A stretch of DNA of 13,512 nucleotides from a bacterium. Its GTDB lineage: Bacteria; Acidobacteriota; Blastocatellia; Pyrinomonadales; Pyrinomonadaceae. Of this stretch, positions 5,518 through 12,749 are shown piece after piece. A program made the position numbers and the translations under genes. The stretch is taken from positions 1 through 13,512 of the forward strand of contig JAQSDP010000453.1 in NCBI GenBank assembly GCA_029945985.1, written 5' to 3'. Below the pieces are notes generated by a model. The model ran no database searches and was not told the DNA's origin. It saw only the letters and a list, made by a program, of their open reading frames with translations. Each line of letters opens with the position of its first letter. Position 1 is the stretch's first letter.

Positions 5518-7317
5518 ATGGCGAATCTGTGGTTCATTTATTCAGCTAGAATGTCCGGAAACCCAAGCATCGACATCGAACGCAGAGTACCGACCCGCAA
5601 AGAGGCGTCCGTCTTTCGCTTTAAAACGGCGTTGCTTCAGGCACGCCGGATGATTCAGGACAGAGCTTCGGATCGGGTCAGACGATTCCAGCCGGCCAGC
5701 GAACTTGTGGACGTACCAGTTATCGCACGTTCTGAAACGCCGCTGTGGACTGAGTCGGAACCACGGGAAAGGTTCCTCGTCGCAGGAAAGATCCAGAACC
5801 TTCGCGCGGCGATCTCTAATTTAAACGGGGTTGAGGTTCCGGCCGGAGAGGTATTCAGTTTCTGGAAGCATATTGGTCGAGCAACGAGGAGGCGAGGTTT
5901 TGTTGAGGGTCGCGAGCTTCGGGAGGGCTGCATTATCCCGAACGTCGGCGGCGGTCTGTGCCAGTTGTCGAATGCTCTATTCGACACTGCGTTGCAAGCT
6001 GACATTGAAATTGTCGAACGTCATCGGCACACTCAGATCGTTGCCGGATCGCTCGCCGAACACGGCCGCGATGCGACGGTTTTCTGGAACTACGTTGACC
6101 TGAGATTCCGATCGGCGAAGCCGCTCAGGATCGACGCACGACTTGATTCGGACAACCTGATTGTGGAACTGCGCGGTGAACGGGCGCCGTCGAGAACATT
6201 CCACCAGATCAAATTAGGAAACGGCAACTCGGATCAGATCAAATCGTGCGCGACTTGTGAGGTCGGCGACTGTCACCGTGTGGTCAAGCCGACTTCCGAA
6301 CGCAACTTTGGCAGGTCCGCATGGCTCGTCGACGAATACATCCCGGAGTTCGACGAGTATATCCAACGGGAGCGGTCGGACGCCGATCTTCTATGTCTAC
6401 CGATCGACGGAAAGCGATTTCGAAAGCCGAACTATGGATGGGATGTGGGCGGTTTCAAAGAGGTGCGACAGAGTTACGTGGTGACGGCAGTTCGCGCCTA
6501 CCGGTCGCGAAAGCTTGCCGCCCAGGGAGCTGCGCGGCAGAAGAATCTGCTTTATATGTATGAGGCGTTGGCTGAGAGTTACGCTCAGCGACTTGCATAC
6601 GACTGCCTACACGTAACCGTGCAGCAAGATCTTCTGCCGTTCTTGTGGCGAAACGGACATCTCGGCGGGAGAACCTTCGACGTGCTTATGACGGCGTTGC
6701 CGATGGCTCAGATCCAGTCAAAGCTAGATCGTGCCGCCGCGCTGCATCCGGACAGCCCAACCCTTGGCGATTTTCGGGCCGATCCGGCGCTTATCGCCAT
6801 CGAAACAGAAGCTCTGAAAGATGCAAAGCGAATTGTAACGGCGCATTCGGGTATCGCATCTCTCTTCGGCGAGCGGGCCGCCCTGCTTGATTGGAAACGG
6901 CCGATAAGCAAGCCACGGGTGCGGCCGGAAACGGCCAAGCCCACGATCGTCTTTCCAGCTTCAACTGTCGGACGCAAGGGCTGCTACGAACTTCGCGAGG
7001 CTCTGCAAGGGCTTGACGTAAAGCTTCTCACGCTTGGACCGTTGATCGAATCCGGCGACTTTTGGGAAGGCTTCGACGTCGAGCGAGGCGCAACGGATTG
7101 GCTCGAACGTGCCGATCTTGTAGTTCTACCTGCCTTCGTCGAACACAGGCCCAGACGATTATTGATGGCAGCGGCCGCGGGAATCCCCGTGATAGCGTCT
7201 CAGGAATGCGGCGTGAGCAACGTCAAGGACGTGACCATCGTAGACACTGGAGATGCACGAACTCTCCGGCAATTGATCAACGCTGCTCTGGAGCGACAAC
7301 CCGGGAAAGTAAATTGA
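5518..7317 (+). CDS. VanW-family protein with glycosyltransferase-like C-terminal half
   Basis: A 599-residue protein. Residues about 89-215 form a VanW domain: KIQNLRAAISNLNGVEVPAG, then EVFSFWKHIG; GFVEGRELREG; the signature NVGGGLCQLSNALFDTAL (142-159); IVERHRHTQ; and GRDATVFWNYVDLRF (183-197). VanW occurs near vancomycin resistance and envelope genes, but its biochemical role is not settled. A cysteine group C-x2-C-x4-C-H follows at 244-253. From about residue 320 the sequence resembles a GT-B glycosyltransferase: KPTIVFPASTVGRKGCYEL (474-492) as the start of the second Rossmann half, then WLERADLVVLPAFVEHRPRRL (528-548) and MAAAAGIPVIASQECGVSNV (550-569), matching the GT4 pattern A-D-x-x-x-x-P-S/A, E, and A-x-G-x-P-V-I-A. 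No signal peptide is seen at either possible start (5518 or an ATG at 5551), so it is predicted cytoplasmic. VanW call firm, GT call probable. Confidence 0.85.
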   Translation: MANLWFIYSARMSGNPSIDIERRVPTRKEASVFRFKTALLQARRMIQDRASDRVRRFQPASELVDVPVIARSETPLWTESEPRERFLVAGKIQNLRAAISNLNGVEVPAGEVFSFWKHIGRATRRRGFVEGRELREGCIIPNVGGGLCQLSNALFDTALQADIEIVERHRHTQIVAGSLAEHGRDATVFWNYVDLRFRSAKPLRIDARLDSDNLIVELRGERAPSRTFHQIKLGNGNSDQIKSCATCEVGDCHRVVKPTSERNFGRSAWLVDEYIPEFDEYIQRERSDADLLCLPIDGKRFRKPNYGWDVGGFKEVRQSYVVTAVRAYRSRKLAAQGAARQKNLLYMYEALAESYAQRLAYDCLHVTVQQDLLPFLWRNGHLGGRTFDVLMTALPMAQIQSKLDRAAALHPDSPTLGDFRADPALIAIETEALKDAKRIVTAHSGIASLFGERAALLDWKRPISKPRVRPETAKPTIVFPASTVGRKGCYELREALQGLDVKLLTLGPLIESGDFWEGFDVERGATDWLERADLVVLPAFVEHRPRRLLMAAAAGIPVIASQECGVSNVKDVTIVDTGDARTLRQLINAALERQPGKVN

Positions 7318-7372
7318 ACTCGAATAAGCAACTTTTCAGCTTCCGGAATGCTCAAAGCACTAGTTTGCCCGC

Positions 7373-7377
7373 GAGGT
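7373..7377 (+). promoter_or_regulatory. Shine-Dalgarno site fixing the start at 7383
   Basis: GAGGT lies 5 bp before the ATG at 7383. The open frame continues far upstream, back into the VanW gene, so this site plus the signal peptide that follows decides the start. Confidence 0.6.
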
Positions 7378-7382
7378 TTGCG

Positions 7383-7880
7383 ATGCGATTTGCCCACATC
7401 TCTTTTTTGTTCATCGCCCTGTGTGCGGCTGTTTATGCTCAACCACCCAGGCCGATCGACGTAATATCTTCGGCAGCGGTCGAGGACGTGTATCTCGCTC
7501 GTGATGACGGCGAGGGAAAGGCGGGCGATATAACGTTGATTTTTGCTACGACCGACATACCAATACACTGCATCGTTGTGCTCGCAAAAGCTGATCCCGC
7601 CGCAGTTCTGATGAATTTCGTCGCCGTGAAGGTTGGCGGCGTGAAGCCGGATTCGCGGATAGTTTCATCGTCCTTTGCGACTCAGCAGGGGCAGAATCGC
7701 GTTTTCTTTACAGGTAGGCCTCACGGTAAATGGACGGTGGGAAGCTACCGAATCGATGTTTTCGTTAATGACAAGCTCGAAAAGAGCCTCGATTTTGAAG
7801 TAAAGAGCGGTGCCTTGCCGGCTGCTTCCAATTTTGCTCCACCCAGCCGCGCGCCTCGGAAGCCGATCAAAAGAAATTGA
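7383..7880 (+). CDS. Small exported protein of unknown function, probable beta-sandwich
   Basis: A 165-residue protein starting at the ATG at 7383. The N-terminus MRFAHISFLFIALCAAVYA followed by Q is a typical Sec signal peptide with an A-x-A-like cleavage site before Gln20 (V-Y-A/Q). There is no lipobox at the cleavage site. The mature part alternates short beta-like stretches (ITLIFATTDI, IVVLAKAD, NRVFFTGR) and ends with WTVGSYRIDVFVNDKLEKSLDFEV (117-140), a pattern common at the end of Ig-like or accessory domains of exported proteins. The tail is Pro/Arg/Lys-rich. I do not recognise a family. It sits 65 bp after the VanW gene on the same strand and ends directly before a hairpin terminator, so the two may share a transcript. 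The longer frame reaching back to 7062 overlaps the VanW gene and is not used. Confidence 0.7.
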   Translation: MRFAHISFLFIALCAAVYAQPPRPIDVISSAAVEDVYLARDDGEGKAGDITLIFATTDIPIHCIVVLAKADPAAVLMNFVAVKVGGVKPDSRIVSSSFATQQGQNRVFFTGRPHGKWTVGSYRIDVFVNDKLEKSLDFEVKSGALPAASNFAPPSRAPRKPIKRN

Positions 7881-7907
7881 AAAGGCGGCCCAATTTGAGC
7901 CGCCTTT
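7881..7907. terminator. Perfect hairpin, likely bidirectional terminator
   Basis: AAAGGCGGC (7881-7889) and GCCGCCTTT (7899-7907) form a perfect 9-bp stem with a 9-base loop. It starts at the first base after the small exported gene's stop and ends 22 bp before the convergent RRM gene's stop. T-rich bases follow on the plus strand, and the minus strand continues TCAATTTCTTTT, so either direction could use it. Confidence 0.82.
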
Positions 7908-7929
7908 CTTATTCAGTTGTCAGATACCG

Positions 7930-8286
7930 CTACCAGCGATTACGACCGCCGTCGAAATCACGGCCGCCGCCTCCACCACCGCCATAGCCGCCGCCGCCGC
8001 CGCCGTATCCACCGCGACCTCCGCCGCCTCCGCCACTTCGGTCTTCACGGGGCTTCGCCTCGTTTACCTTGAGCTGACGGCCTTCAAAATCGCTGCCATC
8101 GAGTTCCGAAATTGCCTTATTGCCGTCTTCTGCAGACGACATTTCGACGAATCCGAAACCGCGTGAGCGGCCCGTTTCACGATCTTCTACAACGGTAGCC
8201 GACTGAACGGTTCCGATGCCTGAGAAAAGCTGTTCTAATTCTGAATTGCCCGTCGAAAAGGGCAGGTTTCCTACGTAAAGTTTCAT
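7930..8286 (-). CDS. Glycine-rich RRM RNA-binding protein
   Basis: A 118-residue protein with one RNA recognition motif at about 1-78: RNP2 is LYVGNL (3-8) and RNP1 is RGFGFVEM (42-49), with the aromatic residues that stack on RNA (Tyr4, Phe44, Phe46). The remaining about 35 residues are almost only Gly with spaced Tyr, Arg and Asp, in units like GGYGGGGGG. The layout matches the small RRM proteins of cyanobacteria and other bacteria, several of which are cold-inducible, and plant glycine-rich proteins. Such proteins bind single-stranded RNA and may act as RNA chaperones. The gene is monocistronic with its own upstream region (8287-8558) and the shared terminator downstream. A weak AGGA lies 10 bp before the ATG. 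The glycine tract is GC-rich low-complexity DNA and may vary in length between strains. Confidence 0.93.
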   Translation of the reverse strand: MKLYVGNLPFSTGNSELEQLFSGIGTVQSATVVEDRETGRSRGFGFVEMSSAEDGNKAISELDGSDFEGRQLKVNEAKPREDRSGGGGGGRGGYGGGGGGYGGGGGGGRDFDGGRNRW

Positions 8287-8558
8287 TGTCTGAATGTCCT
8301 ATTTCCTCGGTCCGTGAGGATCAACGGAAGCGTGGTCGTGGTGAAGAAACGGTCTGCTTCATTCCGACTTTGCATTTGCGGCTCGAGGGACTACTGAGCT
8401 GCTTCCAAAACCAAAAAACTGCCTTACCCTCGAACTTTCAAAACACGCCGTCGAATGAAAACTTTGTTCGGCCGGGCGCATCACCGTTGATACGCGAGAG
8501 AAGGATTAACAGAGGTAATAATGCACTTTCGGCACCGGCCATGCAAGTCGAACACGCC
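8287..8558 (-). promoter_or_regulatory. Intergenic region and probable leader of the RRM gene
   Basis: These 272 bp between the patatin stop and the RRM start hold no convincing gene; frames crossing it lack family motifs and run antisense into the patatin gene. Close to the RRM start the minus strand can fold TCCTC (8320-8316) with GAGGA (8308-8304) around a 7-base loop. A second AGGA at 8300-8297 could pair with the same TCCTC. No strong promoter hexamers stand out. The use as a leader is inferred from position only. Confidence 0.35.
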
Positions 8559-9338
8559 TCAATTGCTCTCGACTGCTTTCCTGATCTCGTCGAGCGAATC
8601 AACGACCGAACGGTATCCAAGTTCGATCAATTCGTCACGCCTTGCTATCTCGTCGGGGCGGATGTGAGAGATCGCTGGTTCGATTATAACGTCTGCACGG
8701 TAATGCTGGTGTTTTGAGGTCGTTCGGAGCATGATCATCGCCGATTGAAACAATGTGCCGACGAGCGTGGTCGGAGAGCCCCAGTAGGTCGTGCCGCAGG
8801 TAATGAGGTCGACCGCGATAATCACCTCTGCTCCCATCTTTTTAACCGCCCTTGTGGGGATCGGCGAGACGACGCCGCCGTCGACCAACTGTCGTCCGTC
8901 ATCGATGACCGGTACGAACACTCCGGGGATCGCACAGCTTGCACGGATCGCGTTGGTCAGGTCTCCCTGGTCTTTTAAATAGATCTCTTCGCCAGTTTCG
9001 AGATCGCAGGCGACGGCGGTGAATGGGATCCGGAGGTTCTCGAAGCGGGTGACCGGGAATGATTTCTCGATGAATCCTTTCATCGCAGAGTTAGATAGAA
9101 AGCCTTTCGGCGAATACGAAAAGCCCGCGACACCAAACCAACTGATCTTCTTTCCGATCTCGACGATCTCATCAACCGACAACCCTGCGGCGTAAGCACC
9201 ACCGACAAAGGATCCCGCTGACGTGCCGGCGATCAGGTCGATCGGGATATTATTCTCGACAAGAGCCTTCAGTACACCGACATGGGCGAACCCGCGTGCA
9301 CCACCGCCTGAAAGAGCCAGTCCTACCTTCTTCGCCAT
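8559..9338 (-). CDS. Patatin-like phospholipase (RssA/NTE type)
   Basis: A 259-residue single-domain patatin protein. The oxyanion motif is GGGARG (11-16), the nucleophile elbow is GTSAG with Ser40, and the catalytic Asp153 is in VDGG (152-155); together these form the Ser-Asp dyad of patatin-type lipid acyl hydrolases. Other family marks are GLALSGGGARGFAHVGVL (6-23), IPFTAVACDLETG (104-116) and IRASCAIPGVFVPV (131-144). No signal peptide or membrane span is visible, so it probably acts in the cytoplasm or at the inner face of the membrane. Size and layout match the RssA/YchK group, whose physiological substrate is usually unknown. The start ATG at 9338 is directly before the conserved first strand. 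It is transcribed away from the subtilase gene, with 55 bp between their starts. Confidence 0.94.
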   Translation of the reverse strand: MAKKVGLALSGGGARGFAHVGVLKALVENNIPIDLIAGTSAGSFVGGAYAAGLSVDEIVEIGKKISWFGVAGFSYSPKGFLSNSAMKGFIEKSFPVTRFENLRIPFTAVACDLETGEEIYLKDQGDLTNAIRASCAIPGVFVPVIDDGRQLVDGGVVSPIPTRAVKKMGAEVIIAVDLITCGTTYWGSPTTLVGTLFQSAMIMLRTTSKHQHYRADVIIEPAISHIRPDEIARRDELIELGYRSVVDSLDEIRKAVESN

Positions 9339-9393
9339 AAAAAGTTCTCGATATTGATTTTAGCTACCCGCTATGAAAAACTAAACCGCTCGA

Positions 9394-10764
9394 ATGTCCC
9401 TGCACGAATCGCAACAAATAGACCGTCCGTCGCTGATCTCCGACACCACGGCGGGCGATCGGGCCTGTCCCGTATGCAGCCGCGAATCGATCGAAAATTT
9501 CGAGTCAGTGGCGGGACTCGAAGAAGATGTACGCGCGCTGCTCGTAGCGAATGCAGCCGATAGAGACGGCTTCGATGAAGTTTGCAATCGCTGCGTACGC
9601 ATATTTTCGCAGGCGAAGGATCAGATAGTGGCGGACGCGGCGGTTCAGAAGGACGGTTCGCATGTACTCTCGACGCCGCTCCGCTTAGACGCGGACCAAC
9701 GGTTTACCGGGAAGGGGGTCACGATCGCTTTTCTCGATTCAGGATTTTATCCGCACGTTGACCTGACGTCTCCGCGAAACCGCATCGTCGCCTACCGAAG
9801 CCTGATCGACCCCGATGGCAAGCTTGATTCTCTGTTCCAGCCGGACGTCGCGAGCTGGCACGGAATGATGACCTCCGTCGTAGCCGCCGGAAACGGTTCA
9901 CTCTCGAACGGATTCTATCGCGGCCTCGCGCCTGATTCGGATGTTGTGCTGGTGAAACTCGCGCGCACAGGACGGATCACCGATGATGATATCCTTGTCG
10001 GTCTACGATGGGTACTGGAAAACCGCGAAAAGCACGGTATCCGTATTGTCAACATTTCGGCCGGCGGGGATGACGAACAGAATTACTTGACCGATCCGCT
10101 TTCGCAGATGGTCGAAGAATGTTCACGAGCAGGGATCGTGGTCGTGTGTGCTGTGGGAAACGCCGGGCACATGCCGAATCACCCGGTAGTGCCGCCAGCG
10201 AGCGCTCCTTCGTGCATCGCCGTCGGTGGGCTCGACGACAATAACTCACTTGATCGCGCTCGGCGAGGTATGTATCGCTCGTCTTACGGCCCAACGATCG
10301 ACGGACTGCAAAAACCCGAAGTGATCGCCCCGTCCATCTGGGTTCCTGCGCCGATCCTTCCGAACACGCCAACCGCCCAACAGGCGGCGTTGCTCAAAAA
10401 GCTCGACGACGCAGAGGACAGCGAGCTGCACGCGATCATTAGACAGAACGAAGGGCTTGATCCCGAACTCGATGCTGCACTAGATCGGCCGGTACACAGC
10501 ATTCGTCAGATCATTACGCTCAAGATACGCCGCGAGAACGTGATCACGATGCATTACAAGTACGTTGACGGAACCTCGTTCTCGGCCCCGATCGTCTCAT
10601 CACTTGTCGCTCAGATGCTTGAGGCAAACCCGTCGCTCTCGCCGCAGCAAGTAAAGACCATCCTCATCAAAACAGCCGAACGCCTTCCATCCTATGAAGT
10701 AGATCGCCAGGGCTGGGGAGTTATCGATCCCCGCCGGGCAGTTGAAGCTGCTTTATCTTCCTAA
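9394..10764 (+). CDS. Subtilisin-family (S8) serine protease with N-terminal four-Cys module
   Basis: A 456-residue protein. The S8 catalytic triad is complete: Asp115 in IAFLDSGFYPHVD, His156 in SWHGMMTS and Ser395 in DGTSFSAPI, with the oxyanion Asn256 in AVGNAG. Before the protease domain is a short region with two Cys pairs, CPVC (25-28) and CNRC (64-67), 35 residues apart, which would suit one metal site. No signal peptide is seen, so unlike most subtilases it is predicted to be intracellular, unless exported by another route. Between Asn and Ser is an insert (about 322-388) rich in charged helical sequence (AALLKKLDDAEDSELHAIIRQ), not found in the minimal subtilisin core. Start at 9394 is the first ATG in frame; an ATG 22 bp upstream runs straight into a stop. 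Target unknown. Protease call firm; metal binding by the Cys pairs is inferred. Confidence 0.92.
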   Translation: MSLHESQQIDRPSLISDTTAGDRACPVCSRESIENFESVAGLEEDVRALLVANAADRDGFDEVCNRCVRIFSQAKDQIVADAAVQKDGSHVLSTPLRLDADQRFTGKGVTIAFLDSGFYPHVDLTSPRNRIVAYRSLIDPDGKLDSLFQPDVASWHGMMTSVVAAGNGSLSNGFYRGLAPDSDVVLVKLARTGRITDDDILVGLRWVLENREKHGIRIVNISAGGDDEQNYLTDPLSQMVEECSRAGIVVVCAVGNAGHMPNHPVVPPASAPSCIAVGGLDDNNSLDRARRGMYRSSYGPTIDGLQKPEVIAPSIWVPAPILPNTPTAQQAALLKKLDDAEDSELHAIIRQNEGLDPELDAALDRPVHSIRQIITLKIRRENVITMHYKYVDGTSFSAPIVSSLVAQMLEANPSLSPQQVKTILIKTAERLPSYEVDRQGWGVIDPRRAVEAALSS

Positions 10765-10916
10765 CTGCTTGGATACGCAGCAGCCTGTGCCATCCGGCAA
10801 ACACGCACCATACATCTTTTCGCGAAATCCGAACGAACCGCCATCCTAAGCTCTTCTGCACCGCCGCTGTATTTCGCTCCCGCCACTCTTGCTGCGCTCC
10901 GATTTTTGGTACTTCG
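10765..10916. other. 152-bp intergenic spacer without a convincing gene
   Basis: The spacer lies between the convergent subtilase and zinc-ribbon genes. The minus strand carries a 27-codon frame (10761-10844, MAVRSDFAKR at its start) without recognisable motifs or ribosome binding site. The right half has loosely repeated short elements on the minus strand, with GGAGCG twice (at about 10888-10900 and 10872-10880). No strong stem followed by T's is seen, so no terminator is called. Confidence 0.4.
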
Positions 10917-11747
10917 CTACGGAGTCGTGCGGACTGTTGGGGTAATGATCGTCCGCGGCGTTGGCGCTGGCGTTCTTAGCGGCGTTGGAGAGGGGCCCGG
11001 GCGAATTATTACCGGGGTCGGAGTAGGGATCGGTGTCCGCGACGGCAGCGGTGTTGGGCTTTCGTCGTTCTCCGGGGTCGGAGACGGGGACTCGGTCGGA
11101 CGTGGAGTTGGGGTCATGGTTGGCGTAGGAGTCGGCGTCGAAACGTTTGCGTTCACGTTCGAGTTTGAGGAGTTTGTGTTCGTATTGAAGTCGAAGATCG
11201 AGTTGGTTCCGAGGTTCGTGTTAGCGTTTACGTCTTGATTTGCGTTGACGTTCACATTAGCGTTCGTGTTGGAATCGCTTCCGTTCGAGACCAAAAAGAA
11301 AAGCAGGATCCCGCCAATCCCGACCACGATGATCGTCCCGAATATGGTCACCAGGACGACGAGAGCCGTGTTTGAGCCGCGCGGCTGCTGAGATCGATAC
11401 TGTGCCGCGATCCTAGCGCGTTCACGCTGCTGTTCTTCGATAGTCGGAACCACGATCCGCTGGCCGCCTGAGTTTGGCCGGACATCGGAAAAATCATCGT
11501 CGACCGTCGGCGGCGGCGCGGGAGGCTGCTCGATCCCAGGTGAAGGTAAAGGTGGAACGGGAATATTGCGGCGGATGACAGTATGCTCTGACGGATCGTC
11601 CGGATCGACCTCGACCACGTCGAGACTTTCGCTCGGCATCTCGACAAAGTTCGGCTCCGCTTCTTCAAGGAGTGGCGTGCCGTCCTTCATACAAAAACGC
11701 AGGATGTCCTCGTCGTAGCGCGTCTCGCAGGTCGGGCAATACTTCAT
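10917..11747 (-). CDS. Zinc-ribbon, single-pass membrane protein with Asn- and Pro/Thr-rich tail
   Basis: A 276-residue protein in four parts. A short zinc-ribbon-like head MKYCPTCETRY...RFCMKDGTPL has Cys4, Cys7 and Cys19, with Asp22 where a fourth Cys would be expected. A charged, Pro-rich linker (about 25-125) follows. One membrane segment runs TALVVLVTIFGTIIVVGIGG to about residue 153. The tail is low-complexity: Asn-Ala/Val/Thr repeats (NTNANVNVNANQDVNANTN, about 160-178, and more to 202), then Pro-Thr-rich sequence to the end. With the ribbon in the cytoplasm, the tail would be outside the inner membrane. Similar heads and tails recur in acidobacterial proteins, which is one reason for the suggested host. 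Function unknown; sensing or envelope attachment are guesses. It is divergent from aguB with 96 bp between starts. Confidence 0.82.
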   Translation of the reverse strand: MKYCPTCETRYDEDILRFCMKDGTPLLEEAEPNFVEMPSESLDVVEVDPDDPSEHTVIRRNIPVPPLPSPGIEQPPAPPPTVDDDFSDVRPNSGGQRIVVPTIEEQQRERARIAAQYRSQQPRGSNTALVVLVTIFGTIIVVGIGGILLFFLVSNGSDSNTNANVNVNANQDVNANTNLGTNSIFDFNTNTNSSNSNVNANVSTPTPTPTMTPTPRPTESPSPTPENDESPTPLPSRTPIPTPTPVIIRPGPSPTPLRTPAPTPRTIITPTVRTTP

Positions 11748-11843
11748 AATCTGTCAGGAAAATACGAATTCGCAGGTGTTCAAGTTCGTACGCGTAGATA
11801 GTAGCACGCGTTCGGCGGATTCTTCGACAAGTGTTGGCGAGCA

Positions 11844-12749
11844 ATGTACTCTATTGCAATGCCAAATCGGGACAAATACAAAGTCGGGCTGGTCCAGATG
11901 TCGATGGGGCCGGACATCGAGGCGAACCTGGACAAGGCAGTCGAGTTCGTTCGAGAAGCCGCCGGGAAGGGCGCGAATATCGTGTGTCTGCCCGAGATGT
12001 TTCGTTCGCAGTATTTCTGCCAAAAGGAAGACGCTGACCTTTTCGATCTTGCCGAGCCGATCGACGGTCCATCGGTCGCGGCCCTTGCGAAAGTTGCCGA
12101 CGAAAAGAGCGTCACAGTGATCGCACCGATATTCGAAGAGCGAGCGTTGGGCCTCTATCACAACAGCCTCGTCATCGTTAAGCCGGGCGAACCTGTTGCC
12201 GGCGTCTATCGCAAAATGCACATCCCGGACGACCCGGCCTACTACGAAAAGTTCTATTTCACGCCGGGCGATATGGGATTCAAGGCGTTCGACACCGAAG
12301 TTGGAAGGATCGGCACGCTGATCTGCTGGGACCAATGGTATCCGGAAGGGGCCCGCCTAACTGCTCTTCGCGGGGCCCAGATACTCTTCTATCCGACCGC
12401 GATCGGATGGCATCCCTACGAGAAGGATAAATACGGCGATCAGCAGCGGGACGCGTGGCGAACGATTCAGCGTTCGCACTCGATCGCGAACGGTGTGTAT
12501 GTTGCGGGCGTCAACCGTGTCGGGCACGAAGTATTTGTTCCTGATACCCCCGGCATCCAGTTCTGGGGAAGCACGTTTCTCAGCGATCCCTTTGGCGTGA
12601 TCGTCGCCGAGGGCTCGATAGACAAAGAAGAGGTGGTAATCGGCGAGGTCGACCCTGCCCGCATCGAAGAAGTCCGCCGCGGCTGGCCCTTCCTGCGAGA
12701 CCGCCGAATTGATGCATATGCCGAGATCGAGAAGAGGTTCATTGACTAA
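11844..12749 (+). CDS. aguB: N-carbamoylputrescine amidase
   Basis: A 301-residue carbon-nitrogen (nitrilase-superfamily) hydrolase. The enzyme hydrolyses N-carbamoylputrescine to putrescine, CO2 and ammonia, the last step of the agmatine route to polyamines, in the cytoplasm. The Glu-Lys-Cys triad is visible: Glu51 in CLPEMFRSQYFCQ, Lys124 in YRKMHIPDDPAYYEKFYF and Cys161 in TLICWDQWYPEGAR. The stretches PDDPAYYEKFYFTPGD and FYPTAIGWHP (182-191) are typical of the AguB subgroup rather than general nitrilases. Length matches the family (about 290-300). The start may be the ATG at 11844 or 11859 (MPNRDKYKVGLVQMS); the second is nearer to the usual family N-terminus, and neither has a strong ribosome binding site. 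The 3' end overlaps aguA by 8 bp when the latter begins at TTG 12742, so the pair is likely translationally coupled. Confidence 0.95.
   Translation: MYSIAMPNRDKYKVGLVQMSMGPDIEANLDKAVEFVREAAGKGANIVCLPEMFRSQYFCQKEDADLFDLAEPIDGPSVAALAKVADEKSVTVIAPIFEERALGLYHNSLVIVKPGEPVAGVYRKMHIPDDPAYYEKFYFTPGDMGFKAFDTEVGRIGTLICWDQWYPEGARLTALRGAQILFYPTAIGWHPYEKDKYGDQQRDAWRTIQRSHSIANGVYVAGVNRVGHEVFVPDTPGIQFWGSTFLSDPFGVIVAEGSIDKEEVVIGEVDPARIEEVRRGWPFLRDRRIDAYAEIEKRFID
12731..12737 (+). promoter_or_regulatory. Shine-Dalgarno site supporting a TTG start for aguA
   Basis: GAAGAGG lies inside the last codons of aguB, 4 bp before TTG 12742. The only nearby ATG in frame (12778) has no such site (upstream GAACAGCTATCTA). 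This decides for the TTG. Confidence 0.55.

Noticed and set aside
7062..7382. Upstream extension of the small exported protein frame
   Set aside because: It overlaps the VanW/glycosyltransferase gene in another frame; the signal peptide and GAGGT site fix the start at 7383.
7945..8040. GCC/CCG-rich repeats resembling a tandem repeat or CRISPR
   Set aside because: They are the glycine codons of the RRM protein tail; no spacers or regular repeat unit.
8286..8717. Plus-strand frame of 143 codons
   Set aside because: Starts on the RRM start region and runs antisense into the patatin gene; no recognisable motifs.
9339..9393. Divergent promoter between patatin and subtilase genes
   Set aside because: TAAAAT on the minus strand could be a -10, but no acceptable -35 was found in either direction, so no site is called.
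11754..12335. Minus-strand frame of 193 codons
   Set aside because: Antisense to aguB, which carries the complete Glu-Lys-Cys triad and family blocks.
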